Shown here: positions 24,870-34,235 of the stretch, piece by piece
Numbering within the stretch: the stretch's first letter is position 1
Layout of the letters: every line of letters begins with the position of its first letter
Source: JAJNPS01 sp031378845
GTDB taxonomy: Bacteria > Pseudomonadota > Alphaproteobacteria > Rhodobacterales > Rhodobacteraceae
Length of the DNA stretch: 64,000 bases
NCBI GenBank assembly: GCA_031378845.1
Contig: JANNES010000008.1
Coordinates: 32,924-96,923 of the forward strand
Direction: 5' to 3'
Program-made: the position numbers and the translations under genes
Notes under the pieces: model-generated
Database searches by the model: none
Seen by the model: the letters and a program-made list of their open reading frames with translations, nothing else
What the model was told of the DNA's origin: nothing

Positions 24870-25590
24870 GCATCCGCCGGATCTGTCAGATCGCATCGCG
24901 CGCCGCCTTTGTCGCCTGAACAAGATTGACAACCGGTTCGCGATATCGCCACCCCAGCAAACGCGCCGCCTCCGGCCATTTTCACGGCTCTTGCACGAAG
25001 TGGTCCGCAACTGCCGCAAGCTCCGCGCATCGCGCCGCGTGAAGACGCTCCCGGGATTCTGATCTTGCCCCTGTTTCACCGTGGTCTAGAGGCGTGGGAT
25101 GTTGATCCCTGTCGTGCCAGATTGCATCTGCACCTGCGGCCAGTGGATGCCGGGCGCGTCGTCGGTAAAGAACCGCGCCAGAACCGCCCCTGTCTGCCGC
25201 CAGTCCAGCCAGCGCTGATAGGACGCGAGCGACATCACCATCGCCCGCATCGGAAAGTTCAGCCACCCCGTCGCCGCCAGATACCGCATGCCGGCGTCCA
25301 GAAAGCGAAATCCCGTCGCGCCACTTGCCCATGCCGCAAGGCGCTGGGGAACGGCAATGGATCGCCGTAGCCGGTCGGTCGCCTGATGCAATGCGCGCGT
25401 CTCGATGCCGGGCTGATCCTCAAGCTTTTGGATGAAATGGTCGCGCCATGTGCGGCGGCTTTGAAAGCTGTGGAGCGCGCCTTCCCAATGCCCGCAAGGG
25501 CGTTCGGTTTGCCACAGGCTTGTCGCTTGCGCGACCTCTCGAACCGAAGGCAGACTTGCGCCCGGCGGTGGGCGACTTAGGGTACGGCCA
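24870..25590 (-). pseudogene. Photolyase/cryptochrome gene remnant
   Basis: On the minus strand one frame (to about 25087) encodes a photolyase FAD domain: 'PSVREVAQAT', 'ATGFRFLDAGMRYLAATGWL', 'NFPMRAMVMSLASYQRWLDW', 'IHWPQVQMQSGTTGIN'. The next frame continues with 'KQGQDQNPGSVFTRR'. A third frame follows with 'CAELAAVADHFVQEP', a stop, and 'KWPEAARLLGWRYREPVV'. The photolyase order is retained, but the antenna domain and the N-terminal half are missing, and at least two frameshifts and in-frame stops are needed. The remnant starts against pepN's start codon. The rest of 24590-24870 holds no recognisable gene. Confidence 0.75.
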
Positions 25591-25602
25591 AGGAGAACCA
25601 TC

Positions 25603-28164
25603 ATGACCGCAGAGCCACGCACGATCCATTTGTCCGATTACCAAGCCTATCCGTTTGTGGTGGAGCGGGTGCAGCTGACCTTTCGGCTTGATCCGCGCGC
25701 GTCAAAGGTGACGGCGCAGATGCATCTCGCGCCCAATCCGGCACGACCGGGCCCGCACGAGCTGCGGCTTGACGGCGAAAGCCTGCGCCTGATCGGCGTG
25801 CGGATCAACGGTACCGATGCGGCCTTGACGGCGGATGCAACCGGACTGACGATCCCCGCATTGTTGCCTGCAGGTGCCTTTGTGCTGGAAACCGAGGTCG
25901 AGATCGCGCCCGAAGGCAATACTGCGCTTGAGGGGCTATACATGTCGCACGGGATGTATTGCACCCAATGCGAGGCCGAGGGGTTCCGCAAGATCACCTA
26001 CTACCCCGACCGCCCCGATGTCATGGCCCCCTTCAAGGTGCGCATCGAGGCGGAGCTGCCGGTGCTCTTGTCCAATGGCAATGCCGTGGGGCAAGGGCAG
26101 GGATGGGCCGAATGGGACGATCCCTGGCCGAAACCGGCGTATCTCTTCGCGCTGGTTGCGGGCGATCTGGTTGCGCATTCGGCCCCCTTCCGCACCGCTT
26201 CGGGCCGCGATGTCGCGCTGAACATCTGGGTGCGTGCAGGCGATGAGGACCGCTGTGCCTACGCAATGGACAGTCTGATCCGGTCGATGCGCTGGGATGA
26301 GCAGGTTTACGGGCGCGAATACGACTTAGACATTTTCAACATAGTTGCCGTCGATGACTTCAATATGGGCGCGATGGAGAACAAGGGGTTGAACATTTTC
26401 AACTCCAAATATGTTCTGGCCAGCCCTGAGACTGCCACCGACGAGGATTACGCCCGGATCGAGGCGATCATCGCGCATGAGTATTTTCACAACTGGACCG
26501 GCAACCGGATCACCTGCCGCGACTGGTTCCAGCTTTGCCTGAAAGAGGGGTTGACGGTTTTTCGCGACCAGCAGTTTTCGGGCGACATGCGCAGCCATGC
26601 CGTCCAGCGGATCGAGGACGTGCTGACCTTGCGCAACCGCCAGTTCCGCGAGGACTGCGGCCCGCTGGCCCATGCCGTCCGGCCCGAAAGCTTTGTCGAG
26701 ATCAACAATTTTTACACCGCCACCGTTTACGAAAAGGGCGCCGAAGTCATCGGCATGCTGAAACGGCTGGTCGGTGACGCTGCCTATGCCCGTGCGCTCG
26801 ACCTTTATTTTGCGCGCCACGACGGGCATGCCGCCACCATTGAAGACTGGCTCAAGGTCTTTCAGGACACCACCGGGCGCGACCTCAGCCAGTTCAAGCG
26901 CTGGTATTCCGAAGCCGGCACGCCGCGCCTGAAAGTGACCGATGACTGGCACGACGGCACCTATACGCTGACCTTTGAACAGGACAATCCGCCGACGCCG
27001 GGACAGCCCGCCAAGGCCCCCAAAGTACTGCCGCTCGCGGTTGGTTTGTTGAATCCCAATGGCGACGAGGTGGTTGCCACGACAGTGTTGGAGATGACCG
27101 AGGCGCGGCAGTCGTTTGTCTTTCGCGATCTTGCCAGTCGCCCGATCCCGTCGATCCTGCGCGGCTTTTCGGCCCCGGTCGTGCTGGACCGCGCGGTCAG
27201 CGCCACGGAACGTGCATTTCTTCTGGCGCATGACACCGACCCCTTCAACAAATGGGAGGCCGGGCGCGCGCTGGCCAAGGATGTGCTGGCGCATATGATC
27301 TTGGATGGCGCAGATCCGAGCCTGAACTGGCTTGATGCGCTCACGCGTGTCGCACTGGATGACAGTCTGGACCCGGCCTTTCGTGCGCTGGCGCTGCGCC
27401 TGCCATCCGAGGACGACATGGCGCAGACGCTGTTCGATGCCGGGCATGTGCCGGACCCCGCGCAAATCCACACCGCACGCCGCCGCATGGGCGACACGCT
27501 GGCCCAGCGCCTTTGCGCGGCCTTGCCGCCCTTGATCGACACTCTGGCCGAGCCGGGCCCCTACACGCCCGAGGCCCGCGCAGCGGGGCGCCGCGCGCTG
27601 CGCCTGACGGCCTTGGGTCTGCTGGCCCGCACCGATGGCGGGCGGGCTGCCGAAGCAGCCTATGGCGCTGCCGACAACATGACCGAAGAGGTGGGCGCGC
27701 TGGCGGTGCTGTTGGATGTCGGGCGCGGTCAGGCCGAACTTGCCCGCTTTGGCGACCGCTGGCGGCAGGAGCGCAACGTCATGGACAAATGGTTCGCGCT
27801 GCAAATCACCCATGCGGCACCCGATGCAACCGCAAGCGTGACCGACAGGCTGACCCGCCATCCCGACTTCGACTGGAAGAATCCCAACCGGTTCCGCTCT
27901 GTCATCGGGGCTTTGTCGGCCAATCATGCAGGTTTTCACCATCCCTCGGGTGCGTCTTACCGGCTGCTCACCGATTGGCTGATCCGGCTTGATCCGCTGA
28001 ACCCGCAGACCGCCGCGCGGATGTCGACGGCGTTCGAGACCTGGCTGCGCTATGACAGCGACCGTCAGGGCATGATGACCGACGCGCTGCGACGGATTCT
28101 CGCAGCGCCGGGTCTCAGCCGCGATCTGGGTGAAATGGTGCAAAGGATGCTTGCGGCGTCTTGA
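25603..28164 (+). CDS. pepN: Aminopeptidase N
   Basis: Broad zinc aminopeptidase of the M1 family, cytosolic, releasing N-terminal residues from peptides. The exopeptidase motif is 'GAMENKGLN', and the zinc site is 'AHEYFHNWTG' (His292, Glu293, His296) with the distal Glu in 'LKEGLTVFRD'. The 853 residues include the C-terminal helical domain of the E. coli-type enzyme. A photolyase remnant on the opposite strand abuts the start. Confidence 0.95.
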   Translation: MTAEPRTIHLSDYQAYPFVVERVQLTFRLDPRASKVTAQMHLAPNPARPGPHELRLDGESLRLIGVRINGTDAALTADATGLTIPALLPAGAFVLETEVEIAPEGNTALEGLYMSHGMYCTQCEAEGFRKITYYPDRPDVMAPFKVRIEAELPVLLSNGNAVGQGQGWAEWDDPWPKPAYLFALVAGDLVAHSAPFRTASGRDVALNIWVRAGDEDRCAYAMDSLIRSMRWDEQVYGREYDLDIFNIVAVDDFNMGAMENKGLNIFNSKYVLASPETATDEDYARIEAIIAHEYFHNWTGNRITCRDWFQLCLKEGLTVFRDQQFSGDMRSHAVQRIEDVLTLRNRQFREDCGPLAHAVRPESFVEINNFYTATVYEKGAEVIGMLKRLVGDAAYARALDLYFARHDGHAATIEDWLKVFQDTTGRDLSQFKRWYSEAGTPRLKVTDDWHDGTYTLTFEQDNPPTPGQPAKAPKVLPLAVGLLNPNGDEVVATTVLEMTEARQSFVFRDLASRPIPSILRGFSAPVVLDRAVSATERAFLLAHDTDPFNKWEAGRALAKDVLAHMILDGADPSLNWLDALTRVALDDSLDPAFRALALRLPSEDDMAQTLFDAGHVPDPAQIHTARRRMGDTLAQRLCAALPPLIDTLAEPGPYTPEARAAGRRALRLTALGLLARTDGGRAAEAAYGAADNMTEEVGALAVLLDVGRGQAELARFGDRWRQERNVMDKWFALQITHAAPDATASVTDRLTRHPDFDWKNPNRFRSVIGALSANHAGFHHPSGASYRLLTDWLIRLDPLNPQTAARMSTAFETWLRYDSDRQGMMTDALRRILAAPGLSRDLGEMVQRMLAAS

Positions 28165-28229
28165 CGATCCGCCACCAAACAATCGCCATAAGCCTATCCT
28201 AGAAGATTCGCAGAAAACATGAGGCCGCA

Positions 28230-28757
28230 ATGCCGTTTATCCTCGGGCTGCTGGCGCTGATTGCAGGGGCGTACTTTTGGGCACAGCGCGCGCGCAATGC
28301 CGCCGAGATCACCCGCGAACTGGCCGGGGTGGCGTCCGATGTGGCAGCCGCCGCGCGTCGCTTTGGCTTTCGCCGGCGGGGCAATATCCATCCCGTCGAA
28401 AGCCTGGAGGACGCCGATGTTGCGGTGGCCGGTGTTGGCATCGCGTTTCTGGAACTGGGTGGCCTTCCCAGCACCGAACAGCAAGACCGCCTGATCATCA
28501 GCCTGCAATCGCGGCTTGGCATGGACCATGACAAAGCCAAAGAGGCTTTGATCCTTGGCCGCTGGCTGGTGACGGAGTGCAATGGCGCCCAGCCTGGGCT
28601 GACTCGTCTGGCCAGGCGGTGTGCCAAGATGAAGGATATGGCGGGCTTCGAGACGTTGATGATGGTCCTGGGCGACATCACCACCGCGAACGGTGGTGTC
28701 ATGTCACCGCACCAAGGCGATGCCTTGGACGAGGTGAAGTACATCTACAAACTCTAG
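28230..28757 (+). CDS. Conserved hypothetical protein with N-terminal membrane helix
   Basis: 175 residues. One N-terminal helix, 'FILGLLALIAGAYFWAQRA', anchors a helical cytoplasmic domain. The segments 'AFLELGGLPSTEQQDRLI' and 'AKEALILGRWLV' are reminiscent of TerB-like helical domains, but this is weak. It follows pepN by 65 bp and may be co-transcribed. Function not recognised. Confidence 0.65.
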   Translation: MPFILGLLALIAGAYFWAQRARNAAEITRELAGVASDVAAAARRFGFRRRGNIHPVESLEDADVAVAGVGIAFLELGGLPSTEQQDRLIISLQSRLGMDHDKAKEALILGRWLVTECNGAQPGLTRLARRCAKMKDMAGFETLMMVLGDITTANGGVMSPHQGDALDEVKYIYKL

Positions 28758-28783
28758 ACCGTCGCTTGCGGCCACAGGCGCGA

Positions 28784-29383
28784 TCACTTTTGGCAATAGC
28801 TTTGTGCGCGGGTCCAGGCGGCCATGTCGGCCATCTTTGATTCGGCGCGGAAGGGGGCCCAGTCGCGGCCCAGACCCTTGCGGCCATTGCCTGCGACGAC
28901 ACCATCTTGTGCCACCTTGTCCGCCGCGATCTGCACCGCGCATTCAAGATTTGCTGCACCGTCCTTGAGCGCCGAGACATTTGTCGCCGCGCAGCCATGA
29001 CCACGCGCAGTGCCCGGCGCGATCTGTGTCAGGCCGATCCAGCGCCCGCCGCCGCCCGAGGCTTTGGGGTTCCAAGTGCTTTCATGCTTAGCCAGCGCCG
29101 ACAAGAGGGATGCCCAGAAAGCCCTGCGTTCCTCGACACTTGCCTTTGCATAGCCAGGACACCACGACCCGATATCCGCAGGCACATCATCTGCAAGTAC
29201 CGCATCATAGCGGGCCACGGCGTTCAAGGTCGCCTCGGTCCATTGCGTTGCTTCGGGCCGGTGATCCCAGCGCATCACTGGCAGTGCCGCTGTTTGCGAT
29301 CCTGTCGCTCCGGTTCCCCCAGTTCCAACGCATCCCATCAACAGGGACAATGACAATGGGGCAATCAGGGTCAGTAAACGCAT
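28784..29383 (-). CDS. Lytic transglycosylase-like (SLT) lipoprotein
   Basis: 199 residues with a lipoprotein signal ending in 'LLMGC'. The domain around 'LLSALAKHESTWNPKASG' and 'WIGLTQIAPGTARGHGC' matches SLT transglycosylases, with the Glu of 'KHESTWN' as the catalytic residue. Such enzymes cleave peptidoglycan glycan strands with 1,6-anhydro ends. The usual 'YN.G' motif near the C-terminus is not obvious, so activity is less certain. Confidence 0.72.
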   Translation of the reverse strand: MRLLTLIAPLSLSLLMGCVGTGGTGATGSQTAALPVMRWDHRPEATQWTEATLNAVARYDAVLADDVPADIGSWCPGYAKASVEERRAFWASLLSALAKHESTWNPKASGGGGRWIGLTQIAPGTARGHGCAATNVSALKDGAANLECAVQIAADKVAQDGVVAGNGRKGLGRDWAPFRAESKMADMAAWTRAQSYCQK

Positions 29384-29557
29384 CGATTTCTCGTCAGGTT
29401 TCGCCGCGCTGATGTGTGCGCGACACCCATGCCGTGCGGGTTTGATCCGTTAACTGCAACCTTTTGGGTAGGCGATCGGCAGGGATCCGCCACTCCACCC
29501 CCTTGCCGCAGGCCGTCTTGCTTCGTAAGGAAGGGTGAAAGACCAAGGAAAACCGCC

Positions 29558-31072
29558 ATGCTCGACCTTGCCTACACGCTTCCAAAACCGCGCGTGATCG
29601 CGGGGGCCAACCACGATTGGGAATTGGTCATCGGCATGGAGATCCATGCGCAGGTCGCCTCGAACGCCAAGCTTTTCTCTGGCGCCTCGACCACCTTTGG
29701 GGCAGAGCCGAATTCCAATGTGGCGTTTGTGGATGCCGCGATGCCGGGGATGCTGCCCGTCATCAACGAGTTTTGCGTCGAACAGGCGGTGCGGTCCGGA
29801 CTGGGGCTCAAGGCGCAAATCAACCTGATCTCGGCGTTTGACCGCAAGAACTATTTCTATCCCGACCTGCCGCAAGGCTATCAGATCAGCCAGCTTTACC
29901 ATCCCATCGTGGGTGAGGGCGAAGTCCTCGTGGAACTCGCCCCCGGCGTGGCGCGGCGCGTGCGGATCGAGCGCATCCATCTGGAACAGGATGCCGGCAA
30001 GTCGATCCACGACATGGACCCTAACCTGTCCTTTGTCGATTTCAACCGCACCGGTTTGGCGTTGATGGAAATCGTCAGTCGCCCCGATATTCGCAGCGCC
30101 GAAGAGGCCACTGCCTATGTGGCCAAACTGCGCCAGATCTTGCGTTACCTGGGCACCTGCGATGGCAATATGCAAAACGGCAATTTGCGCGCGGATGTGA
30201 ACGTGTCGGTCTGTCGTCCGGGCCAGTACGAAAAGTATCAGGCGACGCAGGATTTCGCGCATCTGGGCACGCGGTGTGAGATCAAGAACATGAACTCCAT
30301 GAGGTTCATGACACAAGCCATTGATTTCGAAGCGCGTCGCCAGATTGCCATTCTGGAGGAAGGTGGCAAGATCGTGCAAGAAACCCGCCTCTACGATCCT
30401 GACAAGGGCGAAACCCGGTCCATGCGCAGCAAGGAAGAGGCGCATGATTACCGCTATTTCCCGTGCCCCGACCTCTTGCCGCTGGAGATCGAACAGGCTT
30501 GGGTCGATGATATTGCAGCACGCATGCCGGAACTGCCCGATGCCAAGAAGGCGCGCTTCATGGCCGATTTCGGACTGACCGATTATGACGCCAATGTGCT
30601 GACTGCGGATCTGGAATCCGCTGCCTTTTTCGAATCCGTGGCGCAGGGTCGCGATGGCAAGCAGGCGGCGAACTGGGTCATCAACGAGCTTTTTGGCCGC
30701 CTGAACAAGGAAGGTGGCACCATTGCGCAGACGCCCGTTTCACCCCAGCAGCTTGGTGGTGTGCTGGACCTGATCGCATCGGGCGAGATATCGGGCAAGA
30801 TGGCCAAGGATCTCTTTGACTTGCTGTGGACCGAAGGCGGCGATCCGGCAGAGCTTGCGGCGAAACACGGCATGAAGCAGGTGACCGATACCGCCGCCAT
30901 CGAGGCTGCCGTTGCCGAGATTGTCGCTGCCAACCCCGGTCAGGTCGAAAAGGCCCGCGTGAACCCTAAACTTGCGGGCTGGTTCACCGGGCAAGTTCTG
31001 AAGGCGACGGGCGGCAAAGCCAATCCTGCCGTCGTCAATGCGATTGTGGCAGAGGCGCTGGCCAAAGCCTGA
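29558..31072 (+). CDS. gatB: Aspartyl/glutamyl-tRNA amidotransferase subunit B
   Basis: Part of GatCAB, which converts Glu-tRNA(Gln) (and Asp-tRNA(Asn)) to the amidated forms; GatB is the kinase/tRNA-binding subunit. The N-terminal 'VIGMEIHAQVASNAKLFSGA' and the cradle motifs 'FYPDLPQGYQISQ' and 'EDAGKS'-type 'LEQDAGKSIHDM' are diagnostic, with the C-terminal YqeY-like helical tail. The length is 504 residues. The ATG at 29558 has AAGGAA upstream; the open frame extends further but without support. gatA and gatC are not nearby. Confidence 0.96.
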   Translation: MLDLAYTLPKPRVIAGANHDWELVIGMEIHAQVASNAKLFSGASTTFGAEPNSNVAFVDAAMPGMLPVINEFCVEQAVRSGLGLKAQINLISAFDRKNYFYPDLPQGYQISQLYHPIVGEGEVLVELAPGVARRVRIERIHLEQDAGKSIHDMDPNLSFVDFNRTGLALMEIVSRPDIRSAEEATAYVAKLRQILRYLGTCDGNMQNGNLRADVNVSVCRPGQYEKYQATQDFAHLGTRCEIKNMNSMRFMTQAIDFEARRQIAILEEGGKIVQETRLYDPDKGETRSMRSKEEAHDYRYFPCPDLLPLEIEQAWVDDIAARMPELPDAKKARFMADFGLTDYDANVLTADLESAAFFESVAQGRDGKQAANWVINELFGRLNKEGGTIAQTPVSPQQLGGVLDLIASGEISGKMAKDLFDLLWTEGGDPAELAAKHGMKQVTDTAAIEAAVAEIVAANPGQVEKARVNPKLAGWFTGQVLKATGGKANPAVVNAIVAEALAKA

Positions 31073-31179
31073 CCGAACCTTCGATCAGCAACATAACCGT
31101 CGATGCCGCAAACGCGACTTGGCCCCGTCAGATGTTGCCTTTATTCTTGCCAGTCGTTGCGTCGCCAAAAGGATAGCCT

Positions 31180-31587
31180 ATGCCGTACCAGAGCTTTGAA
31201 TACAAAGTCGTCCCCGCGCCGCGTCGCGGGGAAAAGGCGCGCAGTGCCAAGACCACCGAGGACCGGTTCGCCTATGCGGTCCAGTCCTTGATGAACGCAA
31301 TGGCGGCAGAGGGGTGGGAATACGTCCGGGCGGACACGCTGCCTTGCGACGAACGTTCGGGTTTGACGGGGACCAAGACCAGCTTTCAAAACCTGTTGAT
31401 CTTTCGCCGCGATCTTGCCTTGGACGAAGAGATGCCGGCGTTTGTCGCGACGGACCGTTTGGCCCCGGCGCGTGTCCCGGACCCCGTGCCGCGACTTGGC
31501 GCGGCAGAGGCGCCCGCTGGCGTCGCGCCGTCGCTCGGTTCCGCTTTGGGCGAGCCACCGCTGACGTTAGAGCGCGGCCGCCTTTAA
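31180..31587 (+). CDS. DUF4177 domain protein
   Basis: 135 residues. 'YQSFEYKVVPAPRRGEKAR', then 'LMNAMAAEGWEYVRADTLP' and 'NLLIFRR' give the small DUF4177 fold, followed by a proline/alanine-rich tail. The family has no proven function. The 3' end overlaps the convergent aminotransferase-like gene by 21 bp. Confidence 0.75.
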   Translation: MPYQSFEYKVVPAPRRGEKARSAKTTEDRFAYAVQSLMNAMAAEGWEYVRADTLPCDERSGLTGTKTSFQNLLIFRRDLALDEEMPAFVATDRLAPARVPDPVPRLGAAEAPAGVAPSLGSALGEPPLTLERGRL

Positions 31588-32673
31588 CGCAGGCCCCAGC
31601 GCTGCGGCAAAATCCGCCAAAGCGCCTTCGGGTCCCAGACTGACCCGAATGCAGCGGTCCAATGGTGCGACCGCAGGCATTCGGACGAACACACCGCCTT
31701 GTCCCAGTCCAGTCAGGACGCGGCGCGCAAAATCCCCGTCCCGACCGCAATCAAGGGTCACAAAATTGGTGGCCGAGGGCAGGGCCGTCACGCCATGCTC
31801 GACTGCGATCATCCCGACCCGCGCGCGCGCCGCCACGACCGCTGCCCGCACCCGGGCGAGGTGTACATGATCACCCAAAGCCGCCAGCGCTGCCGCCTGC
31901 ACCAGCCGCCCCAGGCCGAAATGATTGCGCACCTTGTCGAACGCGCGCACCAGACCCGGCGCCGCCAGCGCATAGCCGACCCGCAGACCCGCCAGTCCAT
32001 GTGCCTTGGAAAAGGTACGCATCCTGATCACCCGAGGATCGTCGGGGTCGATCACCGGAATGCTGTCGGGCGGGGCAAGGTCAGCGTAGGCCTCATCCAG
32101 GATCAGCAAAGTCCCGGTCGGAAGATCGGCAATCATCGCCGCAACTGTCGCGCCAGAATGCCAGGACCCCATCGGATTGTCCGGGTTTGCCAGATAGATC
32201 AGCTTGGCCGTCCGGGCGCGCGCGGCATCCAGAAACGCCGCCGGATCCTCGTGATCATCGCGATAGGGCACTTTGACCAAGGAGCCGCCAAAGCCCGCGA
32301 CGTGAAAGTTGAAGGTCGGATAGGCCCCCGCAGAGGTGACCGCGATGTCGCCCGCCGTGACCGTCAAACGCACGATAAGGCCCAACAAGCCGTCGATCCC
32401 TTCGCCAACCACGACATGCGCCGGGCTGAGGTTGTGATGGGCGGCAATGGCGGCTTTCAGATCATGGACTTCGGGGTCGCCATACATCCACGTCTCGCCG
32501 GCGGCCGTCGTCATCGCGGCGATTGCGGCAGGCGAGGGGCCGAACCCGCTTTCATTCGCGCCAAGCCGTGCGGCAAAGGCCTTGCCCATCGCGCGCTCTT
32601 GAGTCTCCGGTCCGACAAAGGGCACCGTTTCGGGCAACCGGGCGGCAAGCGGGGTGAGGCGCGGTGTTGTCAT
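31567..32673 (-). CDS. Histidinol-phosphate aminotransferase-like class I/II PLP enzyme
   Basis: 368-residue fold-type I aminotransferase. The PLP lysine is in 'RTFSKAHGLAGLRVGYA', with 'YLANPDNPMGSW' and 'LILDEAYADLA' as further cofactor contacts and 'FVRMPAVAPLDRCIRVSLG' near the end. This is closest to HisC-type enzymes, which transfer an amino group to imidazole acetol phosphate, but many alphaproteobacterial paralogues act on aromatic amino acids. It is not in a his operon, so the exact substrate is open. Confidence 0.85.
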   Translation of the reverse strand: MTTPRLTPLAARLPETVPFVGPETQERAMGKAFAARLGANESGFGPSPAAIAAMTTAAGETWMYGDPEVHDLKAAIAAHHNLSPAHVVVGEGIDGLLGLIVRLTVTAGDIAVTSAGAYPTFNFHVAGFGGSLVKVPYRDDHEDPAAFLDAARARTAKLIYLANPDNPMGSWHSGATVAAMIADLPTGTLLILDEAYADLAPPDSIPVIDPDDPRVIRMRTFSKAHGLAGLRVGYALAAPGLVRAFDKVRNHFGLGRLVQAAALAALGDHVHLARVRAAVVAARARVGMIAVEHGVTALPSATNFVTLDCGRDGDFARRVLTGLGQGGVFVRMPAVAPLDRCIRVSLGPEGALADFAAALGPALKAAAL

Positions 32674-32768
32674 GGCGGCATCTCAACCCCAAACATGCCG
32701 CGACTGCAAGCCTGTGATCCGGACAACGCAGCCAATCGTATATACGCTATGAATTTCCGGATTTGAGC

Positions 32769-34178
32769 ATGACCCCTCCGATCATCTTGTGGTTTCGTAG
32801 GGACTTGCGCCTTGCCGATCAGCAAATGCTGACCGCTGCTCTGGCGACGGGGCATCCCGTGGTTCCCGTCTTTATTCTTGATCCCGAAACCGAGGCGCAG
32901 GGGGCGGCCCCTTTGTGGCGGCTGGGTCTGTCGGTCGCCGATTTTGGCAAACGACTGGCCGATTTGGGCAGCAGGCTGATCTTGCGGCGCGGCCCCGCCT
33001 TGCAGGTCTTGCAAGCCCTTGTGGCGGAAACCGGGGCCACGGCGGTGCATTGGTCGCGCCTTTACGATCCTGCCGCAATCGCGCGCGACAAGGCTGTCAA
33101 GACGGCGCTGACCGCGCAAGACATCGCGGCGATCAGCCATCCCGGCCATGTGTTGTTTGAACCTTGGACGGTCGAGACGGGGCAGGGTGGTTACTACCGG
33201 GTTTACACCCCGTTCTGGCGGGCGGTCGCAGGGCGCGATCCGGGGTCGCTAAGTCCAGCACCAGCGCGGCTGCCTCAGCCTGATACGTGGCCAGCATCGG
33301 ACCGGATCGAGGATTGGGACCTCGGCCACCGGATGAACCGGGGTGGCCCGATCGTCCTCGCGCATCAAGCCGTCGGCGAAGTTGCGGCCTTTGCAAGGCT
33401 TGACGCGTTTATGGATGGCGCCGTTGCGACCTACAGGGATGCCCGCGACCGCCCCGACCTGCCCGGCACCTCGCGGCTGTCCGAAAACCTGACCTACGGC
33501 GAGATTGCCCCCTTGCGCCTGTGGCACGCCGGGATGCGCGCCCAGGATCTCGGGCGGGCAGGAGCACAGACTTTTTTGCGCGAGGTGGTCTGGCGCGAAT
33601 TTGCGTACCACCTGATCTATCACACGCCCCATATCGCCGCCCGGACCTGGCGCGAGGATTGGGACGCCTTCCCGTGGCGCGCCGACAACCCCGACGCGGA
33701 ACGTTGGCGGCGCGGCATGACCGGAGAGCCCTTTGTCGATGCCGCTATGCGCGAGATGTATGTGACCGGCACGATGCACAATCGTGCCCGCATGATCGTC
33801 GCAAGCTACCTGACCAAGCACTTGTTGACGGATTGGCGCGTGGGACTTGACTGGTTTGCCGATTGCCTGACCGACTGGGATCCAGCCTCTAACGCCATGG
33901 GTTGGCAATGGGCGGCCGGATCCGGTCCGGATGCCGCACCCTATTTCCGCATTTTCAACCCGGCCACCCAAGCCGAAAAGTTTGACCCCGAGGGTCGTTA
34001 TCGCCGCCGGTTCATCGCGGAACGGTCATCCAGCCCGCTGCGTGACGCGGCGTCATTTTACGATGCCGTGCCCAAACGATGGCAGCTTGATGCGAATGCG
34101 CCCTATCCTGCGCCGGTGATCGACCTAGCTTTGGGTCGGACGCGTGCTTTGGCGGCCTATGCTGCACGAAACTCTTGA
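32769..34178 (+). CDS. phrB: Deoxyribodipyrimidine photolyase
   Basis: Light-driven repair of cyclobutane pyrimidine dimers. N-terminal antenna domain 'IILWFRRDLRLADQQML' and C-terminal FAD-binding helical domain with 'TSRLSENLTYGEIAPL', 'EPFVDAAMREMYVTGTMHNR' and 'DWDPASNAMGWQWAAG'. The length of 469 residues is normal for class I. ATG at 32769 preferred to the TTG at 32763. The phr-cfa-trgA-trgB order here is compact, with an intact enzyme in contrast to the remnant at 24870-25590. Confidence 0.94.
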   Translation: MTPPIILWFRRDLRLADQQMLTAALATGHPVVPVFILDPETEAQGAAPLWRLGLSVADFGKRLADLGSRLILRRGPALQVLQALVAETGATAVHWSRLYDPAAIARDKAVKTALTAQDIAAISHPGHVLFEPWTVETGQGGYYRVYTPFWRAVAGRDPGSLSPAPARLPQPDTWPASDRIEDWDLGHRMNRGGPIVLAHQAVGEVAAFARLDAFMDGAVATYRDARDRPDLPGTSRLSENLTYGEIAPLRLWHAGMRAQDLGRAGAQTFLREVVWREFAYHLIYHTPHIAARTWREDWDAFPWRADNPDAERWRRGMTGEPFVDAAMREMYVTGTMHNRARMIVASYLTKHLLTDWRVGLDWFADCLTDWDPASNAMGWQWAAGSGPDAAPYFRIFNPATQAEKFDPEGRYRRRFIAERSSSPLRDAASFYDAVPKRWQLDANAPYPAPVIDLALGRTRALAAYAARNS

Positions 34179-34235
34179 GCCCGGGATGCGTATCTGCTTG
34201 GGTTCCTTGCAAGAAAAAGACCCTGGGGAGGGGAA

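Noticed and set aside
24523..25062. Plus-strand open frame of 179 residues after the SRPBCC genes
   Set aside because: It crosses a strong terminator and runs antisense to the photolyase remnant; no family-like sequence.
26326..28230. 634-residue open frame antisense to pepN
   Set aside because: It is the mirror of a full aminopeptidase N gene and lacks any family-like motif.
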